Made by a program: the position numbers and the translations under genes
The notes under the pieces: model-generated
The model's database searches: none
Told to the model about the DNA's origin: nothing
The model's input: the letters and a program-made list of their open reading frames with translations, nothing else
From: CBDFNC01 sp965249895
Lineage (GTDB): Bacteria; Pseudomonadota; Gammaproteobacteria; Enterobacterales; CBDFNC01
Length of the DNA stretch: 64,000 nucleotides
Direction: 5' to 3'
NCBI GenBank assembly: GCA_965249895.1
Contig: CBDFNC010000001.1
Location: 496,001 to 560,000, forward strand
In this document: positions 9,131 to 18,137 of the stretch, piece after piece
How positions within the stretch are numbered: the stretch's first letter is position 1
How the letters are laid out: every line of letters begins with the position of its first letter

Positions 9131-9847
9131 TTAAGCTGTGGTGGTTTTACGCTTTAACCCTTCTGGCGCATTTAATTCTTTACCACCATTACCCCAGACT
9201 CCGGCTGTGATCCGCTCGTTGCTGCCTATCTGTTCAGGGCCGTTGATTTCTACACCGCCGTTACCCCAGACTCCGGCTGTGATCTGCTCGTTGCTGCCTA
9301 TCAGTTCAGTACCGTTGATTTCTACACCGCCGTTACCCCAGACTCCAGCTGTGATCTGCTCGTTGCTGTCTATCTGTTCAGGGCCGTTGATTTCTACGCC
9401 GCCGTTACCCCAGACTCCGGCTGTGATCTGCTCGTTGCTGCCTATCTGTTCAGGGCCGTTGATTTCTACACCGCTGTTACCCCAGACTCCGGCTGTGATC
9501 TGCTCGTTGCTGCCTATCTGTTCAGGGCCGTTGATTTCTACACCACCGTTACCCCAGACTCCGGCTGTGATCTGCTCGTTGTTGTCTATCTGTTTAGTAC
9601 CGTTGATCTCTACACCGCCGTTACCCCAGACTCCGGCTGTGATCTGCTCGTTGCTGTCTATCTGTTTAGTACCGTTGATCTCTACGCCGCCATTACCCCA
9701 GACTCCAACCGTAATACTCGTCTCTTGGTTCAGCTTTTCAGATCCGTTAATGTTAATGCCTCCATTGCCCCATACATCGGCTATTGCTCCACCGCTAACG
9801 GCGTAAAGAGAGATAGCGGTTACTGTTGCGATAATAGATTTTTTCAT
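9131..9847 (-). CDS. Secreted protein of eight-plus 24-residue VWGNGG repeats
   Basis: 238 residues. A signal peptide (MKKSIIATVTAISLYAVSGGAIA) is followed almost entirely by tandem 24-residue units of the form VWGNGG-VEING-PEQIGSNEQITAG. There are eight full units (residues 25-216) and a ninth that degenerates into KELNAPEGLKRKTTTA. Inner units are nearly identical, while the first (ININGSEKLNQETSITVG) and last differ, which fits copy-number change in the middle. Regular Gly/Asn/aromatic repeats of this length suggest a beta-rich secreted or surface fibre-like protein, but it is not a curli repeat (no S-X5-Q pattern) and no known family was recognised. No export partner gene is adjacent. It is monocistronic. 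Confidence 0.72.
   Translation of the reverse strand: MKKSIIATVTAISLYAVSGGAIADVWGNGGININGSEKLNQETSITVGVWGNGGVEINGTKQIDSNEQITAGVWGNGGVEINGTKQIDNNEQITAGVWGNGGVEINGPEQIGSNEQITAGVWGNSGVEINGPEQIGSNEQITAGVWGNGGVEINGPEQIDSNEQITAGVWGNGGVEINGTELIGSNEQITAGVWGNGGVEINGPEQIGSNERITAGVWGNGGKELNAPEGLKRKTTTA
9200..9775. repeat. Tandem repeat, eight 72-bp units
   Basis: Eight direct repeats of 72 bp encode the VWGNGG units of the secreted protein above. The DNA identity between the central units is very high (mostly single-base differences such as PEQ/TKQ and IGS/IDS codons), so the array is prone to recombination. The periodicity also keeps the opposite strand open over 9138-9806, which is a by-product rather than a gene. 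Confidence 0.9.
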
Positions 9848-10116
9848 AATATTTCCCTTACCTTATTCGTTTTGTAGCTAAATTGTATTTGGTTGAAATA
9901 AGACGCTATTTAGTGACTTGCTTCACGTTTATTTCGATGAGGCAACTATACCTATTCCAAACCAGTTATAAAATATTGGTTCAGGAATTACACTCATTCC
10001 TAAATGGAATGAACTAGATGTCGGCATAGTAAGGGGTTAAAGATCTGGATAGGGTTCGGCGAGCATAGCGATGGCTGTACTCGCCGAACAAGTTAGGAAC
10101 AGGTGTTTTTAGTGAG

Positions 10117-11133
10117 CTATTGATGGCTATGGAGGCGGTTGACTAAAGCCTGGCCGGTATTGCTAAAGCTGCTATCAGGGGTTCCTTTGTAGCAGTTAAG
10201 TACATAGGGGTAATCAGAGGTAATATAATACCCGTATTGACCATTAACTGTTTGGCCATTGCATTCGTCCAGATCTCCTGAGCCAGCTGCATATTCGTAA
10301 TCATCTCTATAGGTTCCGTCATAAGCTCCTGCAGGGCTACTTTCACCGCCAGGTCGATCACCTGATTTCAATTGAAAACTGGACTCAACAGCGACAACGA
10401 CGCCATTTTTATAAAAATATGGCCCATAAATAGGGAACCCATCCGCTGCAAAGCCAATAACAGGCGACACTTCACCTGGCGATTCATTATATAGCGCCTT
10501 TGGCGAACTATGGTAATGGTAAGTGCCGTCAGGCTGAGCGTGGGCATTATGGCTGTCGGTAGCAAAATCGGCCAGTGGACTCCCCGGATTAAATCGCCAG
10601 GGCGTGGACATATCGTGACAGCCAATTTTTTCATCGGCGACGTTGTAGCAGGCGGCGGGCAGTAAATCTATGGTCACCCCATTGAGTAAAACTGCATTAG
10701 TAACTCCAAGGCTAATTTCTGTATTGGCTGCAGCAAAACCGGGCTGTGTGGTGATCTGAAAGCTACCCGTTTGTTCGCTTACGTCGTTGGGAAAGGAGAA
10801 GTTACCGTCGTTAAAATAATGATTAGGAATTTCATCAGTTGAAAAGAGACATTTATCACTGCTGAGGCTAATCGTCAGGTTTGCCACAAAGGGCAGACTT
10901 CTGATTACATCGAGTGCATCTGCTGTGTATTCACCCACATAGTCCACGCAATTGGCGCTGGTATTTGTCAGGGTTACGCCGGTCAGGTTTATAGGTTGAG
11001 CCGGGCTGGTATCGCTGGATGTTTCAGTTGTGGTGTTGGTGGAGCTGACAGTGGCCCCGCTGCCACATGCTGTCAGTAAGGCGGTTGTGGTTAATAACCC
11101 CAATAAAGCGGGTCTACTTTTTGTATCGAACAT
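10117..11133 (-). CDS. YHYH-domain lipoprotein
   Basis: 338 residues from the ATG at 11133, chosen over the longer frame because it gives a lipoprotein signal (MFDTKSRPALLGLLTTTALLTAC, lipobox LTAC) and has GAGGGAGAAA just upstream. Behind a Ser/Thr-rich linker (residues about 25-45) the mature part contains the YHYH domain. Its motif HAQPDGTYHYHSSPKALY is followed by VIGFAADGFPIYGPYFYKNG and a DGTYRDDYEYAAGSGDLDECNG stretch. The domain is found in secreted or lipid-anchored proteins of environmental bacteria. Its function is not established; the His and Asp residues suggest metal binding. Monocistronic. Confidence 0.85.
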   Translation of the reverse strand: MFDTKSRPALLGLLTTTALLTACGSGATVSSTNTTTETSSDTSPAQPINLTGVTLTNTSANCVDYVGEYTADALDVIRSLPFVANLTISLSSDKCLFSTDEIPNHYFNDGNFSFPNDVSEQTGSFQITTQPGFAAANTEISLGVTNAVLLNGVTIDLLPAACYNVADEKIGCHDMSTPWRFNPGSPLADFATDSHNAHAQPDGTYHYHSSPKALYNESPGEVSPVIGFAADGFPIYGPYFYKNGVVVAVESSFQLKSGDRPGGESSPAGAYDGTYRDDYEYAAGSGDLDECNGQTVNGQYGYYITSDYPYVLNCYKGTPDSSFSNTGQALVNRLHSHQ

Positions 11134-11261
11134 AGCGGTTTCTCCCTCTGGTCGCTGTAGTGAATATGTTATGGGCAGATTGTGGAAAAAACATGCACCA
11201 AGGAAGGAGCTATTATGAAGCTTCAAAACTCCAGGTCGGGCTGGTATAAAGCGAAGCCTGA

Positions 11262-11272
11262 GGGGGGGGGGG
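11262..11272. repeat. Run of 11 G
   Basis: A homopolymer of 11 guanines lies in the 298-base gap between the divergent YHYH lipoprotein and the CHASE-GGDEF-EAL gene. Such runs are prone to slippage and could alter promoter spacing. No other structure is assigned in 11134-11431. Confidence 0.7.
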
Positions 11273-11431
11273 ATTTAACAAATGCCGACAATTACAGATT
11301 ATTCGTCTAGGATTTAAATTCTTTAGTAAATTGTTGTTGCGCTTACCGGCTAGTAAATACTTAGCGTTCTCAATTACGCCACATTGAAAATAGGTCTTAT
11401 TTCAGACTAGAATATACGGAAAAGTTTTGGT

Positions 11432-14179
11432 ATGGATACTATGGTAAAAGGCAGGCTCAATGCCCTTTTGGTTACCCTCTCAGTCGCTTTTCTTCTGGCC
11501 TTTTTTAATACCCTTTTGATCAGTGAGCTTAACAGGGATGAGCATGAAAAATATGAAGTTCATCTGCAAGAGCATGCCCGGCTTAATTACGATAAGGTAG
11601 TTGAAGTCTTTTCCGACCTGGAAGCCTCCCTGGCTGCGATTTCCGCTTTTGTAGCCCTGACTCCGGAGATGACGCGTTACGAATTTGATCGTTTTACCTC
11701 GCAGCAGAGTATTTCAAACTTTGGTATTGCGACTTATGAATGGATCCCTAAAGTTGAATCGCAGGACCAAGCCAAAACCATCGCCATAGCTAAGTCAAAC
11801 GGACAGTTTGATTTTAGTATTCGGCCTTTATCAGCGACAGCTTATCTAACAGAACATTTTCCTATCTTATTTAATTCATCGGCGCAGATGAATGGCCTGA
11901 GCTTAGGGTTAGATTTTTCCACCCAACAGGAAATAGCCGCCGCCATTAAATCAGGCGCTGACACTGGTTATATGCAGCTGGCGATGATTGATAGTCTGGA
12001 TGAGGAGTTAGTCGGACCAGAGCTACGCCTGCTGAAACCTGTTTATGTGGATAAGAGCCCGGAAAAAAACTATCAAAGCCTGACAGGGGTTGTGTCGGCT
12101 ATGTTCCATCTGGAGACTGCTATTCCAGCTCTTCTTGGTGAGCAATTTGCTCGCACCAGTAAATATGCTTTGCAGCTATCTTACCTGGATGGCGATAATA
12201 AAACCCTGCTGTACAGTTCCCATCGAGCCGCGAGCCTGATAGGAGTTGACTCCCACAAAACCTGGACGATTGAGGCCAAAATCGCCAGCAAACCTATCCA
12301 ATTAATATTTTTTGATCTGGAGGTTCATAGCTTTAATCTGTTGGATCAAAAAAGCTTGTTAGTGATTAGCCTTATCTTATTCAGTGTGCTTCTGCTGATT
12401 TATGTTTATCGCTCTCTGGTTAGCAGAGGAATAGATAAGGCTGTTATCTTGGAGCAAAATGTAAGTTTAAAGGCGAAAGAAGAACAGTATTTGAATCTCT
12501 TCTACAAGGTGGTTGAAGGGGTGTTTAGTGCTACGGTTGACGGGAAGTTTGACCAGATCAACCCGGCGCTGGCCAGGACATTTGGTTATATTTCTTCGGA
12601 GAAAATGTTAGCTGAGCTGGAAGGAAATAAGTCGCTTCTTTATGTCGACAGTAACGTATATCAAAATTTTGTGACGCAATTACTGAAGCATGGTGAGGTC
12701 AATGATTTCGAGTGGCAGGGGGTGACCCGGGATGGCAAGCATATCTGGCTATCAGAGAATGCTTACCTTACTAAAGAGGGGGGGAATTATGAAGGCACAC
12801 TTAGCGAAATCACCGACCGGAAAAATGCGGAAAACAGACTAAAATATCAGGCAAAACACGATGCCTTAACCCAGTGTGTTAATCGGGCTTATTTTATGCA
12901 GTCCGTGGAGCAGCTGCTTCATCAACAGCCGGTGGCAGGTGCTGTACTGTTTATCGATTTGGATAAATTTAAGCAGGTAAATGACTCCTTCGGGCACCAG
13001 GTTGGTGACAACTTGTTGGTGGAGTTTGCCAGACGTATCCAGAGTTGCTTACGAGGTTCAGACATTTTGGCCAGGTTAGGTGGCGACGAGTTTGCAGTAC
13101 TGGTCTCTGGTATCAAAGATATGCCTCAGATACTTTCTCTTACCCGGCGTATTGAGCAAGAAATAACTCAGAGTTATATGGTAGAAAATGCAGATAAGTT
13201 ACAGATCACCGCCAGTATAGGTATCAACTTATTGACGGAAAACTACAACGATGCACAGTCTGTGGTGCGAGATGCGGATATGGCTATGTACGAGGTGAAG
13301 CAAAGCGGTCGCGGCGCTCACCTGGCTTTTAATCAGGATATTAGTCGTAAAGTGCAACACCAAAACCAGCTGGAACTACAGTTAAGATCGGCTTTGAAAA
13401 ACAAAGGGTTTTATCTGGTGTACCAAGCTGTTTGCCGGTTGAGCACGGGTGAGGTTAAGGGTTATGAGGCCTTGTTGAGATGGAATAACCCAGTGTTGGG
13501 TTTGGTATCGCCGGTAGATTTTATTCCCACGCTTGAAAATTCGGGACTGATAAACCAGGTAGGTGATTGGATCCTGAGACAGGCGATAGTTCAGCTTAAA
13601 ATTTTCCAGGAATTACATGGCAACCCCGAACTCACTATGAATATTAATTTGTCCCCTCGCCAATTAGAGGGGAGAGATTTGGTTCATGATCTTAAGAGAT
13701 TGCTTAATAAATCCCGTATTTCTGCAAATACAGTTAATCTGGAGCTGACGGAATCAGCCATGGAGAATAATGAAGCCCGGGCGATTGCCCAGCTTAACGA
13801 ATTAAAGCAGCTGGGCTTTGGCATTGTCATCGATGATTTTGGCACCGGACACAGTAGTTTAAAGCGGCTGGTGGATTACCCGGCAACCGGGCTAAAAATC
13901 GACCGATCTTTTGTATCCAATGTACAAGATAACGAGAACATTCAAATCATTATCAAGTCCCTACTGATGATGGCCGAAGTGTATAAGCTAGAGCTGGTGG
14001 CCGAAGGCATAGAGTCGATGGAAGAGTTGCAATGGTTAAAGCAACAAGGTTGCACTTTGGGGCAGGGGTACTATTTCGCCAAACCAGCTACTGCTAAAGT
14101 CTTGATAAAGGCGTTGACAAACGGTTTGGCAAAGCCTGGACTTGAAAAGGATATCTCAGCCAAACCTTGCCTTATTTAG
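11432..14179 (+). CDS. CHASE-PAS-GGDEF-EAL cyclic-di-GMP enzyme
   Basis: 915 residues, inner-membrane. An N-terminal membrane helix (about 10-30) is followed by a periplasmic CHASE domain (about 60-280, with FGIATYEWIPKVE and FDFSIRPL). A second helix follows (about 305-325, LLVISLILFSVLLLIYVYRSL), then a PAS domain (about 345-465, VVEGVFSATVDGKFDQINPALARTFGY). The GGDEF domain has an intact RLGGDEFAVLV and an RGSD inhibitory-site motif five residues before it. The EAL domain is intact, with YEALLRWNNP, NLELTESAMENN and DDFGTGHSSL. Both catalytic motifs are canonical, so it may make and degrade c-di-GMP depending on the signals sensed. It stands alone next to the catabolic cluster. Confidence 0.93.
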   Translation: MDTMVKGRLNALLVTLSVAFLLAFFNTLLISELNRDEHEKYEVHLQEHARLNYDKVVEVFSDLEASLAAISAFVALTPEMTRYEFDRFTSQQSISNFGIATYEWIPKVESQDQAKTIAIAKSNGQFDFSIRPLSATAYLTEHFPILFNSSAQMNGLSLGLDFSTQQEIAAAIKSGADTGYMQLAMIDSLDEELVGPELRLLKPVYVDKSPEKNYQSLTGVVSAMFHLETAIPALLGEQFARTSKYALQLSYLDGDNKTLLYSSHRAASLIGVDSHKTWTIEAKIASKPIQLIFFDLEVHSFNLLDQKSLLVISLILFSVLLLIYVYRSLVSRGIDKAVILEQNVSLKAKEEQYLNLFYKVVEGVFSATVDGKFDQINPALARTFGYISSEKMLAELEGNKSLLYVDSNVYQNFVTQLLKHGEVNDFEWQGVTRDGKHIWLSENAYLTKEGGNYEGTLSEITDRKNAENRLKYQAKHDALTQCVNRAYFMQSVEQLLHQQPVAGAVLFIDLDKFKQVNDSFGHQVGDNLLVEFARRIQSCLRGSDILARLGGDEFAVLVSGIKDMPQILSLTRRIEQEITQSYMVENADKLQITASIGINLLTENYNDAQSVVRDADMAMYEVKQSGRGAHLAFNQDISRKVQHQNQLELQLRSALKNKGFYLVYQAVCRLSTGEVKGYEALLRWNNPVLGLVSPVDFIPTLENSGLINQVGDWILRQAIVQLKIFQELHGNPELTMNINLSPRQLEGRDLVHDLKRLLNKSRISANTVNLELTESAMENNEARAIAQLNELKQLGFGIVIDDFGTGHSSLKRLVDYPATGLKIDRSFVSNVQDNENIQIIIKSLLMMAEVYKLELVAEGIESMEELQWLKQQGCTLGQGYYFAKPATAKVLIKALTNGLAKPGLEKDISAKPCLI

Positions 14180-14333
14180 TTGACCATGCCAGATGCGATT
14201 CGCAGCTAGGTGTAACCGTACAAAGGGGCAGAGTGTTGTGAGACTTGATTTTTATCGCAAGGAATACTGAGCATAGGAAGAGTACGAAGCGCAAATACTG
14301 TTCAGGGTATTTACGCTTCGTAATTTACAGATG

Positions 14334-14960
14334 TTACTTCACCAGATCAGCCGCTTCGCGGGTTAGGCGAGCGATTTCTTGCCAGTTTTGCTCTTTGATT
14401 AACTTAGGGGCGACCATCCAGGTGCCGCCACAGCAAATCACCCGATCTAATCCCAAGTAGTCTCTTGCATTGCTTTTATTGATGCCTCCGGTAGGCATCA
14501 ATTTTACGTCAACGTATGGCGCTAGCAGAGATTTCAGCATAGGGATACCGCCGGACGCTTCAGCTGGGAAGAACTTCAGAAAGTCCAGACCAAGTTCCAG
14601 GCCTTGTTCGATCTGGCTTGGACTGTTGATCCCGGGGACAATAGCAACGCCTTTGTCCTGGCAGTATTTCACCGTATTTGGATTAAGCCCGGGTGCAACC
14701 ATAAAGCTCGCCCCTGCTTCCATCGCTTTATCAACCTGACCCGCATTAAGCACAGTTCCTGCACCCAGTAGCATATCCGGGCAGGCATCTTTAATGCGGG
14801 CGATAGCGTCAGCCGCTGCAGCTGTACGGAAAGTAACTTCCGCTGCAGGCAGGCCATTTTCAAACAGGGTTTTGGCCAGTGGCACTGCCAGCTCTGCATC
14901 ATCGATTTGGATAACAGGAATTATTTTAATTTCAGCTAGTTGTGCTAAAAGGTCAGACAT
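14334..14960 (-). CDS. eda: KDPG aldolase (2-keto-3-deoxy-6-phosphogluconate aldolase)
   Basis: 208 residues, class I aldolase splitting KDPG into pyruvate and glyceraldehyde-3-phosphate. The catalytic Glu region (PAAEVTFRTAAA) and the Schiff-base lysine in DFLKFFPAEASGG are both present. GAGTVLNAGQVDKAMEAGASFMVAPGLNP and LMPTGGINKSNARDYL are standard family segments. It is the last gene of a leftward cluster and begins 31 bases after the KDG kinase stop, so the two form a KDG-to-central-metabolism module. The GGGTWMVAP-type end is intact. It serves the cluster at 14334-24459 rather than an Entner-Doudoroff operon, since no edd or zwf is nearby. Confidence 0.95.
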   Translation of the reverse strand: MSDLLAQLAEIKIIPVIQIDDAELAVPLAKTLFENGLPAAEVTFRTAAAADAIARIKDACPDMLLGAGTVLNAGQVDKAMEAGASFMVAPGLNPNTVKYCQDKGVAIVPGINSPSQIEQGLELGLDFLKFFPAEASGGIPMLKSLLAPYVDVKLMPTGGINKSNARDYLGLDRVICCGGTWMVAPKLIKEQNWQEIARLTREAADLVK

Positions 14961-14991
14961 GGGTGTTCTCCGGTTTAATTGGCCTTACGCC

Positions 14992-15945
14992 TTAGGATAA
15001 AGGTACGGCTGCATCAGCAGCAGTTTGAATGTTCTGGTTTAAGTTTGGCATCTTATCCAACGGGATAATGGCGCCTGGGTATTGGATAACAGTACCTGCG
15101 AGCAAGTGTCCCGCTTTTGCAGATCCTGTCGGGCTGGCGCCGGTGAGGCGTTTGGCCAGGTAACCAGCGGCAAAAGAGTCTCCCGCAGCGCAGGTATCTA
15201 CCACCTTGCTTACTTGGGTGGCGGAGACTGTGTGAACTTGCTCAGCGACGCTGATTTGACAAGGCGCTTTGCCCCGTTTGATCACGACTTCCCTGACGCC
15301 TTGTGTTTGTGCACGAGAAACAATCTCGCTGATATCTGTTTTGCCAAATACAGCATACTCGTCATCTTCGGTTAACAAGGCGATATCCGTCAGGGATAAA
15401 ATACGGAAATAACTCGCTCTGGCCTGCGCCTGAGTCCATAGCTGAGGGCGGTAGTTATTATCAAAAATAACCTTGCCCCCTAAATTTTTAAATTTCTTGA
15501 GCAGTTCGAACAGGATATCCCTGTCTTGCTCGCTTAAGATAGCCAGGCTGATACCGGAAAGATAAATAGCATCCAGTTCACCATTTGTTATGGCTGATCC
15601 CAGTGGACTTTTACCATATTGAAAATAGGCTTTAGCCGCACTGTCGCTACGCCAGTAGTGAAAAGAGCGTTCACCACTCTCATCTGTTTCCACCATATAT
15701 AACCCGGGCATCTTGTTTTCCAGCCTGAGCACCAGCCGGGTATCCAGATGTTCGCTTTGCCACTGCTGGATGATCTCCTGACTCAGGTTATCCGTACCCA
15801 TGGCGGTCACATAGGATACATCCAGTTGCTGTCCGCCCAGACGGGAAAGGTAGACTGCGGTATTCAGGGTATCGCCACCGAACGTCCGCTGTAATGGTGA
15901 GCCGCTCAGCTCAACCATGCATTCACCAAAAAAGGCTATTTTCAT
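14992..15945 (-). CDS. kdgK: 2-keto-3-deoxygluconate kinase, PfkB family
   Basis: 317 residues. It phosphorylates KDG to KDPG with ATP in the cytoplasm. Family marks: IAFFGECMVELSG at the start, TFGGDTLNTAVYLSRLGG (sugar-binding glycine pair) and RSFHYWRSDSAAKAYF, which is specific for KDG kinases. The C-terminal PfkB signature DTCAAGDSFAAGYLA carries the catalytic Asp. Spacing of 31 bases to eda and 67 bases from the upstream symporter suggests a single transcript. Regulation is probably by the RpiR-type protein encoded at the head of the cluster. Confidence 0.93.
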   Translation of the reverse strand: MKIAFFGECMVELSGSPLQRTFGGDTLNTAVYLSRLGGQQLDVSYVTAMGTDNLSQEIIQQWQSEHLDTRLVLRLENKMPGLYMVETDESGERSFHYWRSDSAAKAYFQYGKSPLGSAITNGELDAIYLSGISLAILSEQDRDILFELLKKFKNLGGKVIFDNNYRPQLWTQAQARASYFRILSLTDIALLTEDDEYAVFGKTDISEIVSRAQTQGVREVVIKRGKAPCQISVAEQVHTVSATQVSKVVDTCAAGDSFAAGYLAKRLTGASPTGSAKAGHLLAGTVIQYPGAIIPLDKMPNLNQNIQTAADAAVPLS

Positions 15946-16012
15946 TTTCGCTATCGCCTCTAGCTATGTGGTTTGAGTCGGTGTCGGGGCAGGCCCCGAC
16001 AATGATTGTTTT

Positions 16013-17503
16013 TTATTCCGTGACGGTTTTACCAGGCACCTGGTTATCGCTATCACCGTTTTCCATGGCTTCTCTTTCTTTATCCAGAATAGCCAGGGCT
16101 TGTTGTTTAGTTACTGTTCTGGCTGGTGTTATCAGGCTGACCAGCATACCAGCGACAGTCGCCACAATAACCGATGGGATCACCGGGTTGCCCCAGTAGG
16201 CCATCCAGCTGTCATTCAGGATAAGCGAGAAGGAAGCGATGGATGCGCCCACCAGGGTCGCAATTGCACCTTGCCAGTTATAACGTCCCCAGAAGCGACC
16301 CATTACGCCGCAGACGAACATGCCTGACATCACGGTGGATATCATTTTAGTGATATAACCAATGACGTCATTGGAAGTCAGGGCGAAAAGCAGTGCCAGA
16401 CCAATAACCAGGATCAGGGCGATGCGGGAGTAGGCAATCATACTGTCTTTCGGTGGTACTTTACCGGTTACCATAACGAACACGTCTCGCAGCAAGATAG
16501 TCACGCCGGCAATGGCGTCTGAGCTGGCACTTGACATAGTGGCGGACAAACCGGCAATCAGTACTATCATGCCGAAGAAGGCAGGCAGCACAGAAATAGC
16601 CAGGTAAGGGAAAGCAAAGTTCTGGTTATCCAGCTCGGGGTTGATGGCAAATGCCGCCATACCGATAATGGCCGGGATAAAGGAGAAGAACAGGTACAAG
16701 CCACCGGATAACACAAACGACTTACGAACTGTGCTGACATCTTTTCCCGAGTAGATACGTTGACGGAAAGAAGGGGTTGCCAGAACACCGACCCCCACAA
16801 CGGTGGCCAGAGAAATAGCAGGGAGCAGACCCAGCTTATCAACGCCTAAGAAGCCTGCTTCTTCTGCGTCCATGGCGGCGCTTAATGCCTCCAATCCACC
16901 GATCTGGTCGACGGCCAGGTAGGCCATCAGAATAAAACCAACAAACAGGATGACGGCCTGTATGGTATCCGTCCACACTACGGCAGTGTAACCACCGATA
17001 ACTACATAAATAGCGAAGGCAAGGGAGATAATAATTTTGGACAGGTTTGGATCCAAATCTGCAATCCAGGACAGGTACATACCGCCACCCAAGATATGGG
17101 CACCTAACCAGCCGATGCTGGCAACGAAGATCAGTACGCCCACCAGATTTTTCACATAACGATTGGCGCCCACATAGTAGGACAGCTCTTCACTCATGGT
17201 CATAAATCTAAACTTGCGAACCGGGGCAAACCACCAGGCGGTTAGCAGAATGCCAATGGCGCCACCGATACCGTATAGGGTGCCAGCCCAGCCGTTTTCA
17301 TATCCAAAACCCACGGCGCCCATGGATGAGCCCGTGCCAACCATAGTGGCGACTGTTGTGCCTAGCGTAAGAAACAGAGGTAAACCACGTCCGCCGAGCA
17401 GAAAGTCTTCGCCGCTTTTTTGATTGCGGGAAACGCGCCAGCCGATCCAAATCATAAATATCACGTATGCCAGGAAGGCAGTGAGAAAGAGCGTACTGTT
17501 CAT
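16013..17503 (-). CDS. Sodium:solute symporter (SSS family)
   Basis: 496 residues with about 13 membrane segments in the SSS pattern. The N-terminal SRNQKSGEDFLLGGRGLPLFLTLGTTVATMVG contains the usual sodium-coordinating region, followed by GGGMYLSWIADLDP, YVVIGGYTAVVWTDTIQAVILF, and the signature-like LIAGLSATMSSASSDAIAG. It takes up an organic solute with sodium across the inner membrane. In this cluster the likely cargo is N-acetylglucosaminate or a related amino-sugar acid; this is inference from context. An inverted repeat just upstream of its start (17524-17547) could be an operator. Confidence 0.88.
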   Translation of the reverse strand: MNSTLFLTAFLAYVIFMIWIGWRVSRNQKSGEDFLLGGRGLPLFLTLGTTVATMVGTGSSMGAVGFGYENGWAGTLYGIGGAIGILLTAWWFAPVRKFRFMTMSEELSYYVGANRYVKNLVGVLIFVASIGWLGAHILGGGMYLSWIADLDPNLSKIIISLAFAIYVVIGGYTAVVWTDTIQAVILFVGFILMAYLAVDQIGGLEALSAAMDAEEAGFLGVDKLGLLPAISLATVVGVGVLATPSFRQRIYSGKDVSTVRKSFVLSGGLYLFFSFIPAIIGMAAFAINPELDNQNFAFPYLAISVLPAFFGMIVLIAGLSATMSSASSDAIAGVTILLRDVFVMVTGKVPPKDSMIAYSRIALILVIGLALLFALTSNDVIGYITKMISTVMSGMFVCGVMGRFWGRYNWQGAIATLVGASIASFSLILNDSWMAYWGNPVIPSVIVATVAGMLVSLITPARTVTKQQALAILDKEREAMENGDSDNQVPGKTVTE

Positions 17504-17523
17504 AACAACTCCCAGTATTGTAG

Positions 17524-17547
17524 GTACAAGTACATTTTTATTTGTAC
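17524..17547. promoter_or_regulatory. Inverted repeat GTACAA-N12-TTGTAC upstream of symporter
   Basis: The 24-base stretch begins GTACAA and ends TTGTAC, lying 20 bases before the symporter start codon on the minus strand in an AT-rich spacer. The arms extend imperfectly (GTACAAGTA against GTACAAATA). It is a candidate binding site for the RpiR-type regulator of the cluster. No footprint or second exact copy was found by eye, so the assignment is tentative. Confidence 0.35.
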
Positions 17548-17637
17548 TTTTTATAGTTTGTGTGAAGTTTTATTACTTCTTAATGCTCTACAATTCCCTT
17601 TGGAGTTGCGGGGCCTTGCGGCCCTGCCAGCCGATCC

Positions 17638-18024
17638 TTATGGCGCTTTGTAACAGGTAACGTCAACTTCAACTTTCACGTCAACGACCAGGTCGCAAAC
17701 CATGCAAATACGTGCTGGTGGGTGATCGCCAAACACTTCTTTAAAGACCTTGTTAAAGGACTGGAAATAACGGGAATCCGTTAGCACGACTTTTACGTGG
17801 ATCACGTCTTTTAGCTCGTAGTTAGCCTTTTCCATGATGTCCAGGCAGTTTTGAATAGCCAGGCGAGACTGGTCGATAATGCCGCCTTCGACTACTTCGC
17901 CGTCTGTCATTGGCGTTTGGCCTGATACATACAGGAAACCACCGGCTTCTACTGCGCTGGAAAATGGTAAGTGCTGACCGCCTGTACCTGTGCCGCCTTC
18001 TACGCCATATCTTTTTATGCTCAT
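17638..18024 (-). CDS. RidA-family enamine/imine deaminase
   Basis: 128 residues from the ATG at 18024. It is preceded by GAGGAGCACAAA, which decides this start over a longer frame. The protein has the Rid fold sequence: FSSAVEAGGFLYVSGQTPMTDGEVVEGGI, QNCLDIMEKANYELKDVIHVKVVLTD, and the Arg-containing active-site segment HPPARICMVCDLVVDVKVEVDVTCYK. RidA proteins hydrolyse reactive enamines or imines released by PLP-dependent dehydratases to the keto acid plus ammonia. Here it would finish the reaction started by the PLP deaminase at 20760-21995. It sits between the symporter and the deacylase on the same strand. Confidence 0.9.
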   Translation of the reverse strand: MSIKRYGVEGGTGTGGQHLPFSSAVEAGGFLYVSGQTPMTDGEVVEGGIIDQSRLAIQNCLDIMEKANYELKDVIHVKVVLTDSRYFQSFNKVFKEVFGDHPPARICMVCDLVVDVKVEVDVTCYKAP

Positions 18025-18137
18025 TTTGTGCTCCTCAATAAAAGTTGATAATAATCCGTACATAAGCCGCCTTCTGCTCAATAAGGCGCTTGGCGCTTAT
18101 GCTGTTTATTCTCAATAAAAATGTAACTTTTTGTAGA

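Noticed and set aside
9200..9775. CRISPR-like array
   Set aside because: The repeats are contiguous coding units without unique spacers and lie inside a signal-peptide-bearing gene.
9138..9806. Long open frame on the plus strand opposite the VWGNGG repeat gene
   Set aside because: It is kept open only by the 72-bp periodicity; its translation has no signal, start context or plausible composition, while the minus strand gives a signal peptide and regular repeats.
10143..10634. Two minus-strand frames overlapping the YHYH gene in another frame
   Set aside because: The YHYH lipoprotein frame is supported by signal peptide, ribosome-binding site and domain motif.
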